The notes: generated by a model not told the origin, from the letters alone. A DNA stretch of 64,000 nt from Lysobacter sp. FW306-1B-D06B (GCF_038446665.1 NZ_CP151802.1:2046001-2110000), one strand, 5' to 3'; positions 36,721-47,910 are shown, counted from the first letter of the stretch. Made by a program: numbers and translations.

Positions 36721-37431
36721 TCACGGCACGAACATATACCCCACGCCCCGCACCGTGCGTATCGCCCGCGGATTGTCGGGATCGGCTTCCACCTTGCGCC
36801 GCAGCCGCGCGATGCGGATGTCGATGGAGCGGTCGAACGGCTCCCACTCGCGGTTCTTCGTCAATGTGAGGATCTGGTCGCGCGACAGCGCCTTGCCCGC
36901 ATGCTCGTGCAGCACGCGCAGCAGGTCGAACTCCATGTGCGTGACCATCACTTCGCTGCCGTCGGCGTCGAACAGCTGGTGCGCGTCCAGGTCGAGCGTG
37001 CAACGCCCGAACGGCACCTGCCGCGGATTCTGCGTGAGCGCCGCCGGCGCTTCGGGCCGCGCCTGGATGCGCCGCAGCACGCTCTTCACGCGCGCCAGCA
37101 ACTCGCGCGGATCGAAGGGCTTGGCGACGTAATCGTCGGCGCCGATTTCCAGCCCGACGATGCGGTCGATCACATCGCCGGAGCCGGTGACCATGATGAT
37201 GCCCACGTCGTAACGCTCGCGCAGGTAGCGCGCCAGCGACAAACCGTCCTCGCCGGGCAGGCGGATGTCGAGCAGCACCAGGTCCGGCGCTTCGACTTCC
37301 AGCTCGCGCCGCATCGCCGCGCCGTCGCCGGCTTCGCGTGCGCGGAAGCCGTGCGTGGAGAGCGCCTCGAGCAGCATCTCGCGGGTGGGGCGGTCGTCGT
37401 CGACCACCAGGACACAGGGCGTATGGGCCAT
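36721..37431 (-). CDS. OmpR-type response regulator (orphan)
   Basis: A 236-residue regulator, start MAHTPCVLVVDDDRPT at 37431; upstream in-frame ATGs are less likely. Receiver: D55 in VLLDIRLPGEDG, K in VAKPFDPRE. Winged helix: VMVTHMEFDLLRVL, DQILTLTKNREW, SIDIRIARLRRKVE, IRTVRGVGYMFVP, closest in style to OmpR/CpxR-like regulators. No kinase gene is adjacent. It is divergent from the methyltransferase of the diiron cluster with 181 bp between starts, so it could regulate that cluster (inference). Confidence 0.93.
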   Translation of the reverse strand: MAHTPCVLVVDDDRPTREMLLEALSTHGFRAREAGDGAAMRRELEVEAPDLVLLDIRLPGEDGLSLARYLRERYDVGIIMVTGSGDVIDRIVGLEIGADDYVAKPFDPRELLARVKSVLRRIQARPEAPAALTQNPRQVPFGRCTLDLDAHQLFDADGSEVMVTHMEFDLLRVLHEHAGKALSRDQILTLTKNREWEPFDRSIDIRIARLRRKVEADPDNPRAIRTVRGVGYMFVP

Positions 37432-37612
37432 CGCGTACCTGCCAATGTCTTCGCGAACGGGGAAGCCGGTTGGGCATCCTGCCGCATGCGCCGGTGAGTA
37501 TCCGCCGCTGTTACCAACCGATACAAATCCAGTCACACGGGACATCGGGCCGTTACCGGCCGTCATTAGATTGGCCCCCATGCCGGCGGTGCGCCGGTGA
37601 AGAGAGGCCAAG

Positions 37613-38398
37613 ATGAGCCGTTGCCCGCTCGTGCTGGACACGATCTACCTGAATCGGCAGGTGCGAGCGACCTATGAGCGCGTCGCCCGCGCGCCGACCA
37701 GCGGCTTCCACTTCCACACCGGCGCGGCCTACGCGGTGCGCCAGTTGGGCTACGACGCGGCCGAACTGGCGGCGTTGCCCGACGCGTGCACGGAGCGGTT
37801 CTCCGGCGTGGGCAATCCGCTGCGGATCGGCACGATTCCTGCCGGGGCGGTCGTGCTCGACCACGCCTGCGGCGCCGGCATGGACCTGCTGCTTGCAGCG
37901 CGGGCCGCCGGCCCGGAGGGCCGCGCGATCGGCGTGGATCTCACGCCCGGCATGCGCGCCAGCGCGCTGCGCGCCGCGGCGCAGGCGAGGTTGCTGGACC
38001 GCGTGCAGCTGCACGAAGGCACGTTCGAGGATCTGCCGGCGGACGACGCCAGCGTGGACGTGGTGATTTCCAACGGCGTGTTGAACCTGGCGCCGGACAA
38101 GCCGCGCGTGATCGGCGAGATCGTGCGCGTGCTGCGGCCGGGCGGAACGCTCTTCCTCGCCGATGTGGTGCTCGATCGCGAACTGGCGCAGGCCGCGCGT
38201 GCGAACGCCGATCTGTGGGCTTCGTGCATCGGCGGCGCGCTGACCGAAGCGATGTTGCTGCAACTGCTGGAGGAATGCGGACTGAGCGAAGCGCAGGTCA
38301 CCGAGCGCTTCGAATGCTTCGCAGGCACGGATGTCGATCGCAAGTTCCATGGCCATCTGCACGCCTACGGCGCCAACGTGCTCGCCATCAAGCGCTGA
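37613..38398 (+). CDS. ArsM-like SAM-dependent methyltransferase lacking arsenic-site cysteines
   Basis: A 261-residue class I methyltransferase. Motif I is VLDHACGAG (residues 81-89); the acidic end of strand 2 is GVDLTPGM; post-motif VISNGVLNLAPDK at 151-163. Region order (ELAALP, then ERFSGVGNPL, then motif I, then VISNxVxNL, then the C-terminal CFAGTDVD) follows ArsM arsenite methyltransferases. However, the typical GCGNP and SNCV cysteines are Val67 and Gly155 here, so arsenic is not the expected substrate. An AGAGAGG ribosome site precedes the ATG. First gene of the cluster with the DUF4242 and diiron genes; probable partner enzyme in a small biosynthetic or stress pathway. Confidence 0.88.
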   Translation: MSRCPLVLDTIYLNRQVRATYERVARAPTSGFHFHTGAAYAVRQLGYDAAELAALPDACTERFSGVGNPLRIGTIPAGAVVLDHACGAGMDLLLAARAAGPEGRAIGVDLTPGMRASALRAAAQARLLDRVQLHEGTFEDLPADDASVDVVISNGVLNLAPDKPRVIGEIVRVLRPGGTLFLADVVLDRELAQAARANADLWASCIGGALTEAMLLQLLEECGLSEAQVTERFECFAGTDVDRKFHGHLHAYGANVLAIKR

Positions 38399-38465
38399 CC
38401 AGAATCCGCCGGCCCTCGCCGGCACCCCGCGCCCCATGAGGGACGCAACAACGGAGGGAATCGTC

Positions 38466-38744
38466 ATGCTCAGGAAATACGTCATAGAACGAAACATCGA
38501 AGGCATCGGCTCGCAGCCGGTGGAAGCGATGTGCGGCGTCGCGCTGCAATCCAACCGGGTTCTGGACGAACTCGGCACGGGTATCCAGTGGGTGCATTCG
38601 TATGTCACCGGCAACAAGACGTACTGCATCTATCTGGCGCGCGATGAAGCGCTGATCCGCGAACACGCCAAGCGTTCCGGCTTTCCCGCCGATGCCATCG
38701 TGGAAGTGAAGTCGATGCTGGACCCCACCATGGCGCCGGCGTGA
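38466..38744 (+). CDS. DUF4242 / SCO4226-like small protein
   Basis: A 92-residue protein starting MLRKYVIERNIEGIG at 38466. The pattern VIERNIEGIG, SNRVLDELG, IQWVHSYVTGNKTYCIYLA, HAKRSGFPADAI matches the SCO4226/DUF4242 family, whose Streptomyces member binds nickel. Ferredoxin-like dimeric fold expected. Located 67 nt after the methyltransferase and 31 nt before the diiron gene on the same strand, so probably co-transcribed. In this context it could bind a metal or a small substrate for the neighbouring enzymes; its role is unknown. Confidence 0.88.
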   Translation: MLRKYVIERNIEGIGSQPVEAMCGVALQSNRVLDELGTGIQWVHSYVTGNKTYCIYLARDEALIREHAKRSGFPADAIVEVKSMLDPTMAPA

Positions 38745-38775
38745 GCCGTCGCCACGAGCAAGACCGGAGTCACGA

Positions 38776-39753
38776 ATGAACGTTGCAACTGCCCGTACAA
38801 CCGCCCCGCGATGGAACGCCGAAGTGGCGGCCGGCGACAGCGCCCGTTACGCGCGCTGCATCGAAGTGTCCAGGCGCGTGCGCTGGGACATCGACGCCGA
38901 CGTGATCCGCGGCCGCGATTTCGATCACGACCGTACCTTCCTCCCCGCCGGGCTCTCGCTCGTCGACCGGATCGATTTCCTCGACGGGAACGAGCGCCGT
39001 TTCTTCAGCCAGGTGCAGGGTCGCACCTATGCCTGGATGTTCGGCCTGTGCGAGCGGTTCATCGGCGCGAAGATGCTGCAGACGTCGGGCCAGCACTGGC
39101 TGGGCGATCAGAGCGCACTGGAAGCGCTGGTCCGCTTTTCCGACGAGGAGATCAAGCACCAGGAGCTGTTTCGTCGCCTGGAAGTGCTGCTGGAAGCGCG
39201 CATGCCGCCCGGCCACGCCAAGATGGCCGAAGCCAACACCGTGGCGATGTTCGTCATGGCGCGCAGCAACTGGGCGGTGCTGGCGCTGATCTTCATGATC
39301 GAGCTGTTCGTGCAGCGCCATTACGAGGAAAGCATCGCGCCGAGCCAGGAGCTGTGCCCGCTGTGGAAGGACGTGTTCCTGTTCCATTTCCGCGAAGAGT
39401 GCCAGCACTCCGTCGTCGATGAACTGGAACTGCGTGCCGAAGACGCGCGCATCGACGAAGGCGAGCGCGACGTGGCGATCGACGACCTGATCGCGCTGCT
39501 GGGCGCGATGGACGACATCCTGCGCGCGCAGGCCGATGCGGATGCGGCGTATTTCGTCGTCGCCTGCGGACGGCCGTTCGGGATGCGCCAGCAACTGCAC
39601 GTCGTGGACGTGCTGCGTCGGGCGTACCGCTGGCAGTACATCGGCTCGGGCGTGCGCCACCCGCGTTTCGTCCGCGTGCTGGACGAGCTGGCCACGCCGC
39701 AGCAGCGAAGGCGACTGGATGTCGCGCTGGAATCGATCGTCCCGGACGTCTGA
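38776..39753 (+). CDS. AurF-like ferritin-fold diiron protein
   Basis: A 325-residue helical protein. Metal-ligand candidates fall in an AurF-like order: E93, E125 and H128 (DEEIKHQ), E176 (FMIELF), H204, E208 and H211 (HFREECQH). The H-x3-E-x2-H spacing and the seventh His ligand match AurF, a p-aminobenzoate N-oxygenase, rather than ferritin or fatty-acid desaturases. The pattern suggests oxygen activation, for example N-oxygenation or related oxidation, of an unknown substrate. Last enzyme gene of the cluster; a secreted-protein gene follows after 83 bp. Confidence 0.8.
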   Translation: MNVATARTTAPRWNAEVAAGDSARYARCIEVSRRVRWDIDADVIRGRDFDHDRTFLPAGLSLVDRIDFLDGNERRFFSQVQGRTYAWMFGLCERFIGAKMLQTSGQHWLGDQSALEALVRFSDEEIKHQELFRRLEVLLEARMPPGHAKMAEANTVAMFVMARSNWAVLALIFMIELFVQRHYEESIAPSQELCPLWKDVFLFHFREECQHSVVDELELRAEDARIDEGERDVAIDDLIALLGAMDDILRAQADADAAYFVVACGRPFGMRQQLHVVDVLRRAYRWQYIGSGVRHPRFVRVLDELATPQQRRRLDVALESIVPDV

Positions 39754-39836
39754 TTCAAAAAACAAAACCCCGATTGCGTATCACGCACCCCACGGCGGCC
39801 GCTCACGACGGACGTCGACAGACCGGAATTGCCAAG

Positions 39837-40367
39837 ATGAAAACGATGACCCTGATGGCCGCGCTGGCGATGGTCGCGGCAACCCACTCCATCGCCACCC
39901 GCACTGCCTCCGCCAGCGACGCGGCGAACATGCCCGCGCCTGCGATCCGCACCTTCGACCTGCCGACCGTGCGCGTGTACGCGACGGTCGAGCGCGAGCC
40001 CGCCCCGCTCGCGATGCAGGCGCCGCGCATCCACGACCTCCCCCCGGTGCGTGTGCATGCGGTGCGTGACGCGCGCGATGTTGCCGTCGAGCGCAGGGAG
40101 GCGATTGCGATGCGCACGACGACCGCGCGTCGTGCCTCGCTGGCCATCCCGCGTGGTTCGTTGCGGCGGGGGCTCACGCCGCAGCGCGGTGCGCCGTCGC
40201 ACGCGGAGCAACGCATGGACCGTTGGATGGCGCTGGGTTGCGTGGTGCGGTTGCGCCTGGCGCGGGTGTGGCCGATGGCGCATTGCGGCGGCGACGGTGC
40301 GCGGATGGGCGCGGCCTCGCGCGCCGGCACGATGATGCCGGTGTCGCTGGTCGAGCGACGACGATGA
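39837..40367 (+). CDS. Secreted repeat-bearing hypothetical protein
   Basis: A 176-residue protein starting MKTMTLMAALAMVAA at 39837 with a signal peptide cleaved near TASA/SDAA. The mature N-terminus contains a twice-repeated motif, RTFDLPTVRVYA and RIHDLPPVRVHA, ~35 residues apart. The C-terminal half is Arg-rich with several Met and a few Cys. No family recognised. Followed by a clear terminator, so it is probably the last gene of the cluster. High Arg content could reflect a non-functional frame, but the signal peptide and repeat argue for a real gene. Confidence 0.65.
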   Translation: MKTMTLMAALAMVAATHSIATRTASASDAANMPAPAIRTFDLPTVRVYATVEREPAPLAMQAPRIHDLPPVRVHAVRDARDVAVERREAIAMRTTTARRASLAIPRGSLRRGLTPQRGAPSHAEQRMDRWMALGCVVRLRLARVWPMAHCGGDGARMGAASRAGTMMPVSLVERRR

Positions 40368-40397
40368 GGTGCTGCGGGGTTCGCGCGGCATTCGGAA

Positions 40398-40424
40398 GGG
40401 CCCCCGCTTTGCGGGGCCTTTTCG
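40398..40424 (+). terminator. Rho-independent terminator after the diiron cluster
   Basis: GGCCCC and GGGGCC stem with CGCTTTGC between, followed by TTTT. About 30 nt past the stop of the secreted protein gene. Confidence 0.75.
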
Positions 40425-40469
40425 TTTGGTGGTTGCGATTGTGGCGGGGCAGGGGAGGGAGGCGGGCCG

Positions 40470-40625
40470 TAGCGCACGGGCACTTCCTCTACGGCAAACG
40501 ACTTCACCGTCATCCCGTTCACCGTCATCCCGGCGAAGGCCGGGACCCAGGGCCGTAGCGCACGGGCACTCCCTCTGCCGTGAACCTCCTCACCGTCATT
40601 CCAGCGAAAGCTGGAATCCATTTTG
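40470..40625. repeat. Direct and inverted repeat block
   Basis: Two direct copies of GTAGCGCACGGGCACT (40479 and 40555), each followed by a CCGTCATTCC or CCGTCATCCC segment. Third and fourth copies occur at 40990 and 18938. The block is non-coding and belongs to the family B neighbourhood. Confidence 0.7.
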
Positions 40626-40702
40626 ATTTGGCTCTAGCGCTCTTTTCGAAGCAAAGACCAAAGCAACAACAAAGCTTCCGATCGGCTACGCCGCTCGGGT
40701 CA

Positions 40703-40728
40703 CTTTTCTTTGCTTGCCCAAAGAAAAG
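40703..40728. repeat. A+T-rich 10-bp hairpin element
   Basis: CTTTTCTTTG and CAAAGAAAAG flank CTTGCC, followed by TAACCAAAAGAAAGGGC. The sequence type is frequent between genes in this bacterial family. Acts plausibly as a transcript end or a repeat; its low G+C contrasts with the surroundings. Confidence 0.6.
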
Positions 40729-40878
40729 TAACCAAAAGAAAGGGCAGTGGGCCCAGATCAATCCCACGACCGGAGGAAGTAAGGGCGCGTTCGCGATTCG
40801 CCATCCATGGCTCAGCGCTCACCGCCGCACATCCATGTGCGGCGCCCTTCGGGGCTAGGGACCTGAAAGGCTGTTCGA

Positions 40879-40932
<54 letters not shown>

Positions 40933-41029
40933 GTCCACCGTAGCCACAGCAAATTCACCGTCATCCCGGCGAAGGCCGGGATCCCGGCCCGTAGCGCACG
41001 GGCACTCCCTCTGCGGCAACCCACCTCAC

Positions 41030-41260
41030 CGTCATTCCCGCGAAGGCGGGAATCCAGGGACTTTTCACGCCTTCCCTGCTGCGCTTGAACCGCGACAGCA
41101 AAATGGATTCCAGCTTCCGCAGGAATGACGAGAAGTGGCGGAAGGCGTGACAGTCTGGATCCCGGCCTTCGCCGGGATGACGGTTTCTGGCAGACCTTCG
41201 CCAGGATGGCGTCATTCCTAGCCCCTCTCCCGCGTGCGGGAGAGGGGTTGGGGTGAGGGC
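41030..41260. repeat. Family B relative plus family A hairpin
   Basis: GTCATTCCCGCGAAGGCGGG pairs loosely with TTCCGCAGGAATGACG, with GGGACTTTTCACGC as in copy 1. Then GATCCCGGCCTTCGCCGGGA, a self-pairing stem, and the family A hairpin at 41219. With the items above this accounts for the ~1-kb gene-free gap from 40368 to 41376. Confidence 0.75.
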
Positions 41261-41305
41261 GGGCGCGATCGCGAGAAGCGCCGCAGCGGAACCCCCCAAA
41301 AACAA

Positions 41306-41327
41306 ACGCCCCGCAAAAGCGGGGCGT
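41306..41327 (-). terminator. Rho-independent terminator of gcvP
   Basis: Stem ACGCCCCGC/GCGGGGCGT around AAAA; on the minus strand it is followed by TTGTTTTT. It lies 50 nt beyond the gcvP stop. Confidence 0.88.
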
Positions 41328-41376
41328 CTGCCTTACAACTTGAGGATGCCGGACAATCCGATGACGCCGAAGCGCC

Positions 41377-44274
<2,898 letters not shown>

Positions 44275-44338
44275 TTGACGGGGGCATCCGTAGTTGGCTC
44301 GAAAGCCGGCGGTGCGCGGTCGCGCACATGGAGTGCCC

Positions 44339-44551
44339 CTCTGTCCTTTTGCCTGAGAGTTTCAAAGCGCGGGGCGGGGGAGGATGACCCCGCTGGCTTC
44401 TTGCCCCTTCGGCGCCGGTTCCGGCCCCATGGGGGCGGTCGGTCTCTCCAGAGTGTGAGCGGACGGCGGTAATGGGGCCTGAGCGATTCCGGGCGTTTGC
44501 GCCTTCGGCAGCGATCCGGGCCATTCAGGCCGGGACCGCTTCTCCCACCGT
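44339..44551 (-). promoter_or_regulatory. Tandem glycine riboswitch upstream of gcvP
   Basis: On the minus strand, aptamer 1 runs 44551 to 44463: P1 arms ACGGTGG and ACCGCCGT, with the core GCCGAAGGCGCAAACGCCC and CGCTCAGGCCCC. Aptamer 2 runs 44453 to 44339: CTCTGGAGAGACC, CGCCGAAGGGGCAAG, CTCTCAGGCAAAAGGACAGAG (split here as CTCTCAGGCAAAAGG then ACAGAG), closing CTCTG/CAGAG. These are the conserved glycine aptamer sequences. Two aptamers in series is the classic arrangement. Expected role: glycine binding turns on gcvP expression to drain excess glycine. Confidence 0.93.
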
Positions 44552-44565
44552 CTGCTTGCGTGGGA

Positions 44566-44571
44566 ATTATA
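44566..44571 (-). promoter_or_regulatory. Likely -10 box of the gcvP transcript
   Basis: TATAAT on the minus strand, ending 15 nt before the first riboswitch base, which puts transcription start near 44559. No good -35 is seen at 16-18 bp, so recognition may depend on an activator or an extended -10. Confidence 0.55.
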
Positions 44572-44639
44572 CCCGGGTGGGCTGGCTGCATGCCCGGGCC
44601 AGGGCATGTGTGGCCGGGCCTGGCGCTCCCTGGTGGTCA

Positions 44640-44800
44640 CCCCGGCGCAGGCCGGGTCCCGGGAGCGCAGCCTGGCGTTTTGAATCAGGTCATCTGCGCG
44701 CCGACGTCATCCCGGCATCGACGTCGTCCCCGGCATCAACGTCATCCCGCCATCAACGTCATCCCCGCCTTCGCGGGGATGACGGCAGGGGCGGTGTGAC
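44640..44800. repeat. REP-like sequences between gcvP and the minisatellite
   Basis: CACCCCGGCGCAGGCCGGG, then CGTCATCCC/CGTCGTCCCC repeated at short intervals with CATCAACG, then CATCCCCGCCTTCGCGGGGA, a self-complementary stem. Same sequence family as B but fragmented. No gene. Confidence 0.65.
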
Positions 44801-44835
44801 CTTCCGCCGCTGGAACGCCGGGTTCCGAATCGCGC

Positions 44836-45180
44836 GCCGAGCAAAAAGCCCGGAGCGCCGAGCTCCGAGCCCCGCACGCCGAGCAAAAAGCCCGGAGCGC
44901 CGAGCTCCGTGCCCCGCGCGCCGAGCAAAAAGCCCGGAGCGCCGAGCTCCGAGCCCCGCACGCCGAGCAAAAAGCCTGGAGCGCCGAGCTCCGAGCCCCG
45001 CGCGCCGAGCAAAAAGCCCGGAGCGCCGAGCTCCGAGCCCCGCACGCCGAGCAAAAAGCCCGGAACGCCGAGCTCCGAGCCCCGCGCGCCGAGCAAAAAG
45101 CGCGGAGCGCCGAGCTCCGAGCCCCGCACGCCGAGCAAAAAGCCCGGAGCGTCGAGCTCCGAGCCCCGCGCGCCGAGCAG
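44836..45180. repeat. 42-bp tandem repeat (minisatellite), eight full copies
   Basis: Units begin GCCGAGCAAAAAGCC at 44836, 44878, 44920, 44962, 45004, 45046, 45088 and 45130; a ninth diverges from 45172. Period is exactly 42 bp (divisible by 3), with copies alternating between GCAC and GCGC at the junction, suggesting an 84-bp higher-order unit. Each unit contains GAGCGCCGAGCTCCG, itself a partial palindrome (GGAGC/GCTCC). It is open in several frames on both strands only because the period is a multiple of three. Located ~320 bp upstream of the adhesin gene. Confidence 0.95.
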
Positions 45181-45498
45181 GAACGCCTCGTGCTCCGAGT
45201 TCGAAGCCTCGCGCACCAAGCCATGAGCCTCGCGCTTCGGTTTTTTCCGAGCTTCGCGCGCCTCCATTGAGTGAAAACGCTTGCGCATGTGTCGCCCGGC
45301 GCTCGTTTGAAACCAAACGCCAGCCAAATTTTCGACTAAGACAATTCCTAAGAATTTATTCGGGAACCTCTCTGGGCAGGGTCAAGCAAGTCGGTGTTGG
45401 CGTTTAGGAAACGTCTGATTCACGGCGATGCGCCGCTGAGAAGAATTCGCGATGTCGAATTTCCGGCGCCCGACCGCCAACTTTCAGATCCCTCCCAA
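45181..45498 (+). promoter_or_regulatory. Leader region of the autotransporter gene
   Basis: About 320 bp without a gene. The part 45310-45370 is unusually A+T-rich (AAATTTTCGACTAAGACAAT, then AAGAATTTATTCGGG) and probably holds the promoter; no consensus pair can be assigned with confidence. GAATT occurs twice further down (45442 and 45455). Confidence 0.4.
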
Positions 45499-47910
45499 AT
45501 GAACAAGATCTACCGCATCGTTTTCAACACCGTGACCGGCCGTTGGGTCGTCGCTTCCGAACTTGCCACGGGCCGCAAGAAGGCTGCGTCCAGCGCGCCG
45601 GCCACCCTGGCTGCGCTCACGTTCGTCCTGGGCGCCGTGGGCGCGTCCAGCGCGTTCGCCGCCCCCGCGCCCGCCAACTCCTACACCAGCGGTCTGGTCT
45701 CCAATGGTGGCGGCACCTGCTTCAATTCCTCCGATCCGGGTGTTATCGCCAGCAGTGCGTCCGAGTGCAATTCCGGTGGTGGCTACATGCAAGCCGCGAT
45801 GATCTCCTACGATGCGGCCGGCAATTGGGGTGCCTACGTCACCGTGAACGACCCCAACTCGGTCCGTCTGGGCGCGGGCGGCGTCGACAAGCTGACGATC
45901 ACGAACACCGGCCTGAGCGTCCTGGACACCTTGTCGATGTCCAACCACAAGATCACCGGCCTGGCCGACGGCACCGTCGCCAGCGATGCGGCTACCTATG
46001 GTCAGCTCGTCAGCGCCACCAAGTACTTCCATGTCAACTCGACGCTGGCCGATTCGTTGGCGACCGGCCCCGAGGCCATTGCCGTGGGCGGCGGAGCCGT
46101 GTCGTCGGGTACGGGTTCCTCGATCGCGATTGGTCAGAACACGAGTTCCGTGGGGCAGGCGACCATCGCCGTTGGTCAGAGCGCCAGCTCCCTGGGCTCG
46201 GCCAGCATCGCGATTGGCCAGCGTGCCGCGAACGTGGCCGGTGCCAACAACTCCATCTCCATCGGTGGCGACTCCAAGTCCGGCGACAAGTCCGTGGCGA
46301 TGGGCAACGGCGCCGATGCGTCGACCGCGTCCTGGGCGACGGCCATTGGCACCAATTCCAAGGTGACGGGCCTAAGCGGCCTGGCGGTGGGCGAGACCTC
46401 CCAGGCGGGCGGCACTTCTGCCGTTGCGTTGGGCAGCAACGCCAATGCCTCCGCTGGAAACAGCGTGGCGCTGGGCGCGCGCTCCACCACCACCGCCGAC
46501 CTGACCCAGGCCGGTTACAACCCGGGCTCGGCCGCGCTGTCGGGCACTGCCTCGACCGCCAACGGCGAAGTTTCGATCGGCTCGGCCGGCAAGGAGCGTC
46601 GCCTGACGAACCTGGCCGCCGGTTCGGCCCTCACCGATGCCGTCAACGTCAGCCAGCTCAAGGCGCAGGACGCCACTGTCGATAAGCAGGGTGCCGACAC
46701 GGCCGCTGCGCTCGGCGGCGGTTCGACCTACAACGCCACCACCGGTGCGGTTTCCGCGCCGAGCTACGCGCTGTCCAATGCCAATTCGATCGGCGGCACC
46801 TCCGGTGCGGCGGCCGACGTGGGTGCGGGCTTCGTAAAGGTCGATGGCGCGCTGGGCAAGCTCAACACGGCGGTGACGCAGAACACGTCCGACATCAGCG
46901 CCCTCGGTGGCCGCGTGACGACTGCCGAAGGCAACATCAACACGCTCAACACCAACGTCGCCGGCAACACGTCGTCGATCAATAGCCTGCAGACCACGGT
47001 CAACAACATCAGCAACGGCACGGTTGGCCTGGTGCAGCAGTCGGTTGCCGGTGCGAACCTGACGGTGGGCAAGGACACGGACGGTGCGGCGGTGGACTTC
47101 ACCGGCACGAATGGCGCGCGCAAGCTGCTCAACGTGGCCGACGGCACCGTGGCCGCGAACAGCAAGGACGCCGTCAACGGCGGTCAGCTGTACACGACCA
47201 ACCAGGCCGTGACGCAGAACACGACCGACATCGCCGGCAACACAGCGGCGATCACGGTCGCCAAGGACAGCGACGGTACGTCGGTGAACATGGCCGGCAC
47301 GGCGGGCGACCGCGTGGTGACGGGCGTGGCCGCGGCCAAGGCCGACAACGATGCGGTGAACCTGGGCCAGTTGAAGTCGGCGGGCGTGATCGGTGCCAAC
47401 GGCGAGTCCAAGTCGGTGATGACCTACGACGATGCTGGCAAGACCAGCATGACGATGGGCGGCGAAGGCGCGACCACGGCCGTGACGATCCACAACGTCG
47501 CCGACGGCGTGGCCGATCACGACGCGGTCAACGTGTCCCAGCTCAACACGCGTCTGCAGCAGAACACCACCGAAGTGCTGGTCCAGGCCAACAGCTACAC
47601 CGACCAGAAGATCGACGACGTGTGGAATGGCATGGACAAGCTCGCGACCCAGGTGATGAAGCAGGACCGCAGCATCAGCCAGCACGGTGCGATGTCGATG
47701 GCGCAGGCGCAGATGGCGTCGGGTGCCGCGGCCGCCGCCGTGGGCAATCCGAACGGTGCATGGTCGGTGGGCCTGGGCATGGAGCAGGGGTATGGCGCGA
47801 TCTCCGCCGGCTACGCCAAGCCGGTCGGCAAGAAGAGCCAGGTCAGCTTCGGTGCGGCGTTCAGCGGCGACGAGCGCTCGGTGGGCGTGGGTTTTGCGCA
47901 CAAGCTGTAA
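45499..47910 (+). CDS. Trimeric autotransporter adhesin (YadA-like)
   Basis: An 803-residue type Vc secreted adhesin. The start MNKIYRIVFNTVTGRWVV at 45499 is an ESPR, the extended signal region of large autotransporters; the conventional signal continues to SSAFA. A head of YadA-type repeats (SIAIGQN, TIAVGQS, SVAMGNG, AVALGSN, SVALGAR) leads to neck motifs (LTNLAAGSALTDAVNVSQLK; LLNVADGTVAANSKDAVNGG), a coiled-coil stalk and the C-terminal membrane anchor (GAWSVGLGMEQGYGAISAGY...SVGVGFAHKL). It would form a surface trimer for adhesion or autoaggregation. Short stalk compared with the largest members. Monocistronic with its own terminator. Confidence 0.96.
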   Translation: MNKIYRIVFNTVTGRWVVASELATGRKKAASSAPATLAALTFVLGAVGASSAFAAPAPANSYTSGLVSNGGGTCFNSSDPGVIASSASECNSGGGYMQAAMISYDAAGNWGAYVTVNDPNSVRLGAGGVDKLTITNTGLSVLDTLSMSNHKITGLADGTVASDAATYGQLVSATKYFHVNSTLADSLATGPEAIAVGGGAVSSGTGSSIAIGQNTSSVGQATIAVGQSASSLGSASIAIGQRAANVAGANNSISIGGDSKSGDKSVAMGNGADASTASWATAIGTNSKVTGLSGLAVGETSQAGGTSAVALGSNANASAGNSVALGARSTTTADLTQAGYNPGSAALSGTASTANGEVSIGSAGKERRLTNLAAGSALTDAVNVSQLKAQDATVDKQGADTAAALGGGSTYNATTGAVSAPSYALSNANSIGGTSGAAADVGAGFVKVDGALGKLNTAVTQNTSDISALGGRVTTAEGNINTLNTNVAGNTSSINSLQTTVNNISNGTVGLVQQSVAGANLTVGKDTDGAAVDFTGTNGARKLLNVADGTVAANSKDAVNGGQLYTTNQAVTQNTTDIAGNTAAITVAKDSDGTSVNMAGTAGDRVVTGVAAAKADNDAVNLGQLKSAGVIGANGESKSVMTYDDAGKTSMTMGGEGATTAVTIHNVADGVADHDAVNVSQLNTRLQQNTTEVLVQANSYTDQKIDDVWNGMDKLATQVMKQDRSISQHGAMSMAQAQMASGAAAAAVGNPNGAWSVGLGMEQGYGAISAGYAKPVGKKSQVSFGAAFSGDERSVGVGFAHKL

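Noticed and set aside
37613..38398. Arsenite methyltransferase (arsM)
   Set aside because: Block order fits, but the key cysteines are replaced (Val67, Gly155) and no ars genes are adjacent.
44836..45180. CRISPR array
   Set aside because: Units follow each other directly with no spacers and there are no cas genes.
44472..45407. 311-codon frame across the 42-bp repeats, read as a repetitive protein
   Set aside because: The frame is open because the repeat period is a multiple of three; it begins inside the riboswitch, has no ribosome site and several other frames on both strands are equally open.
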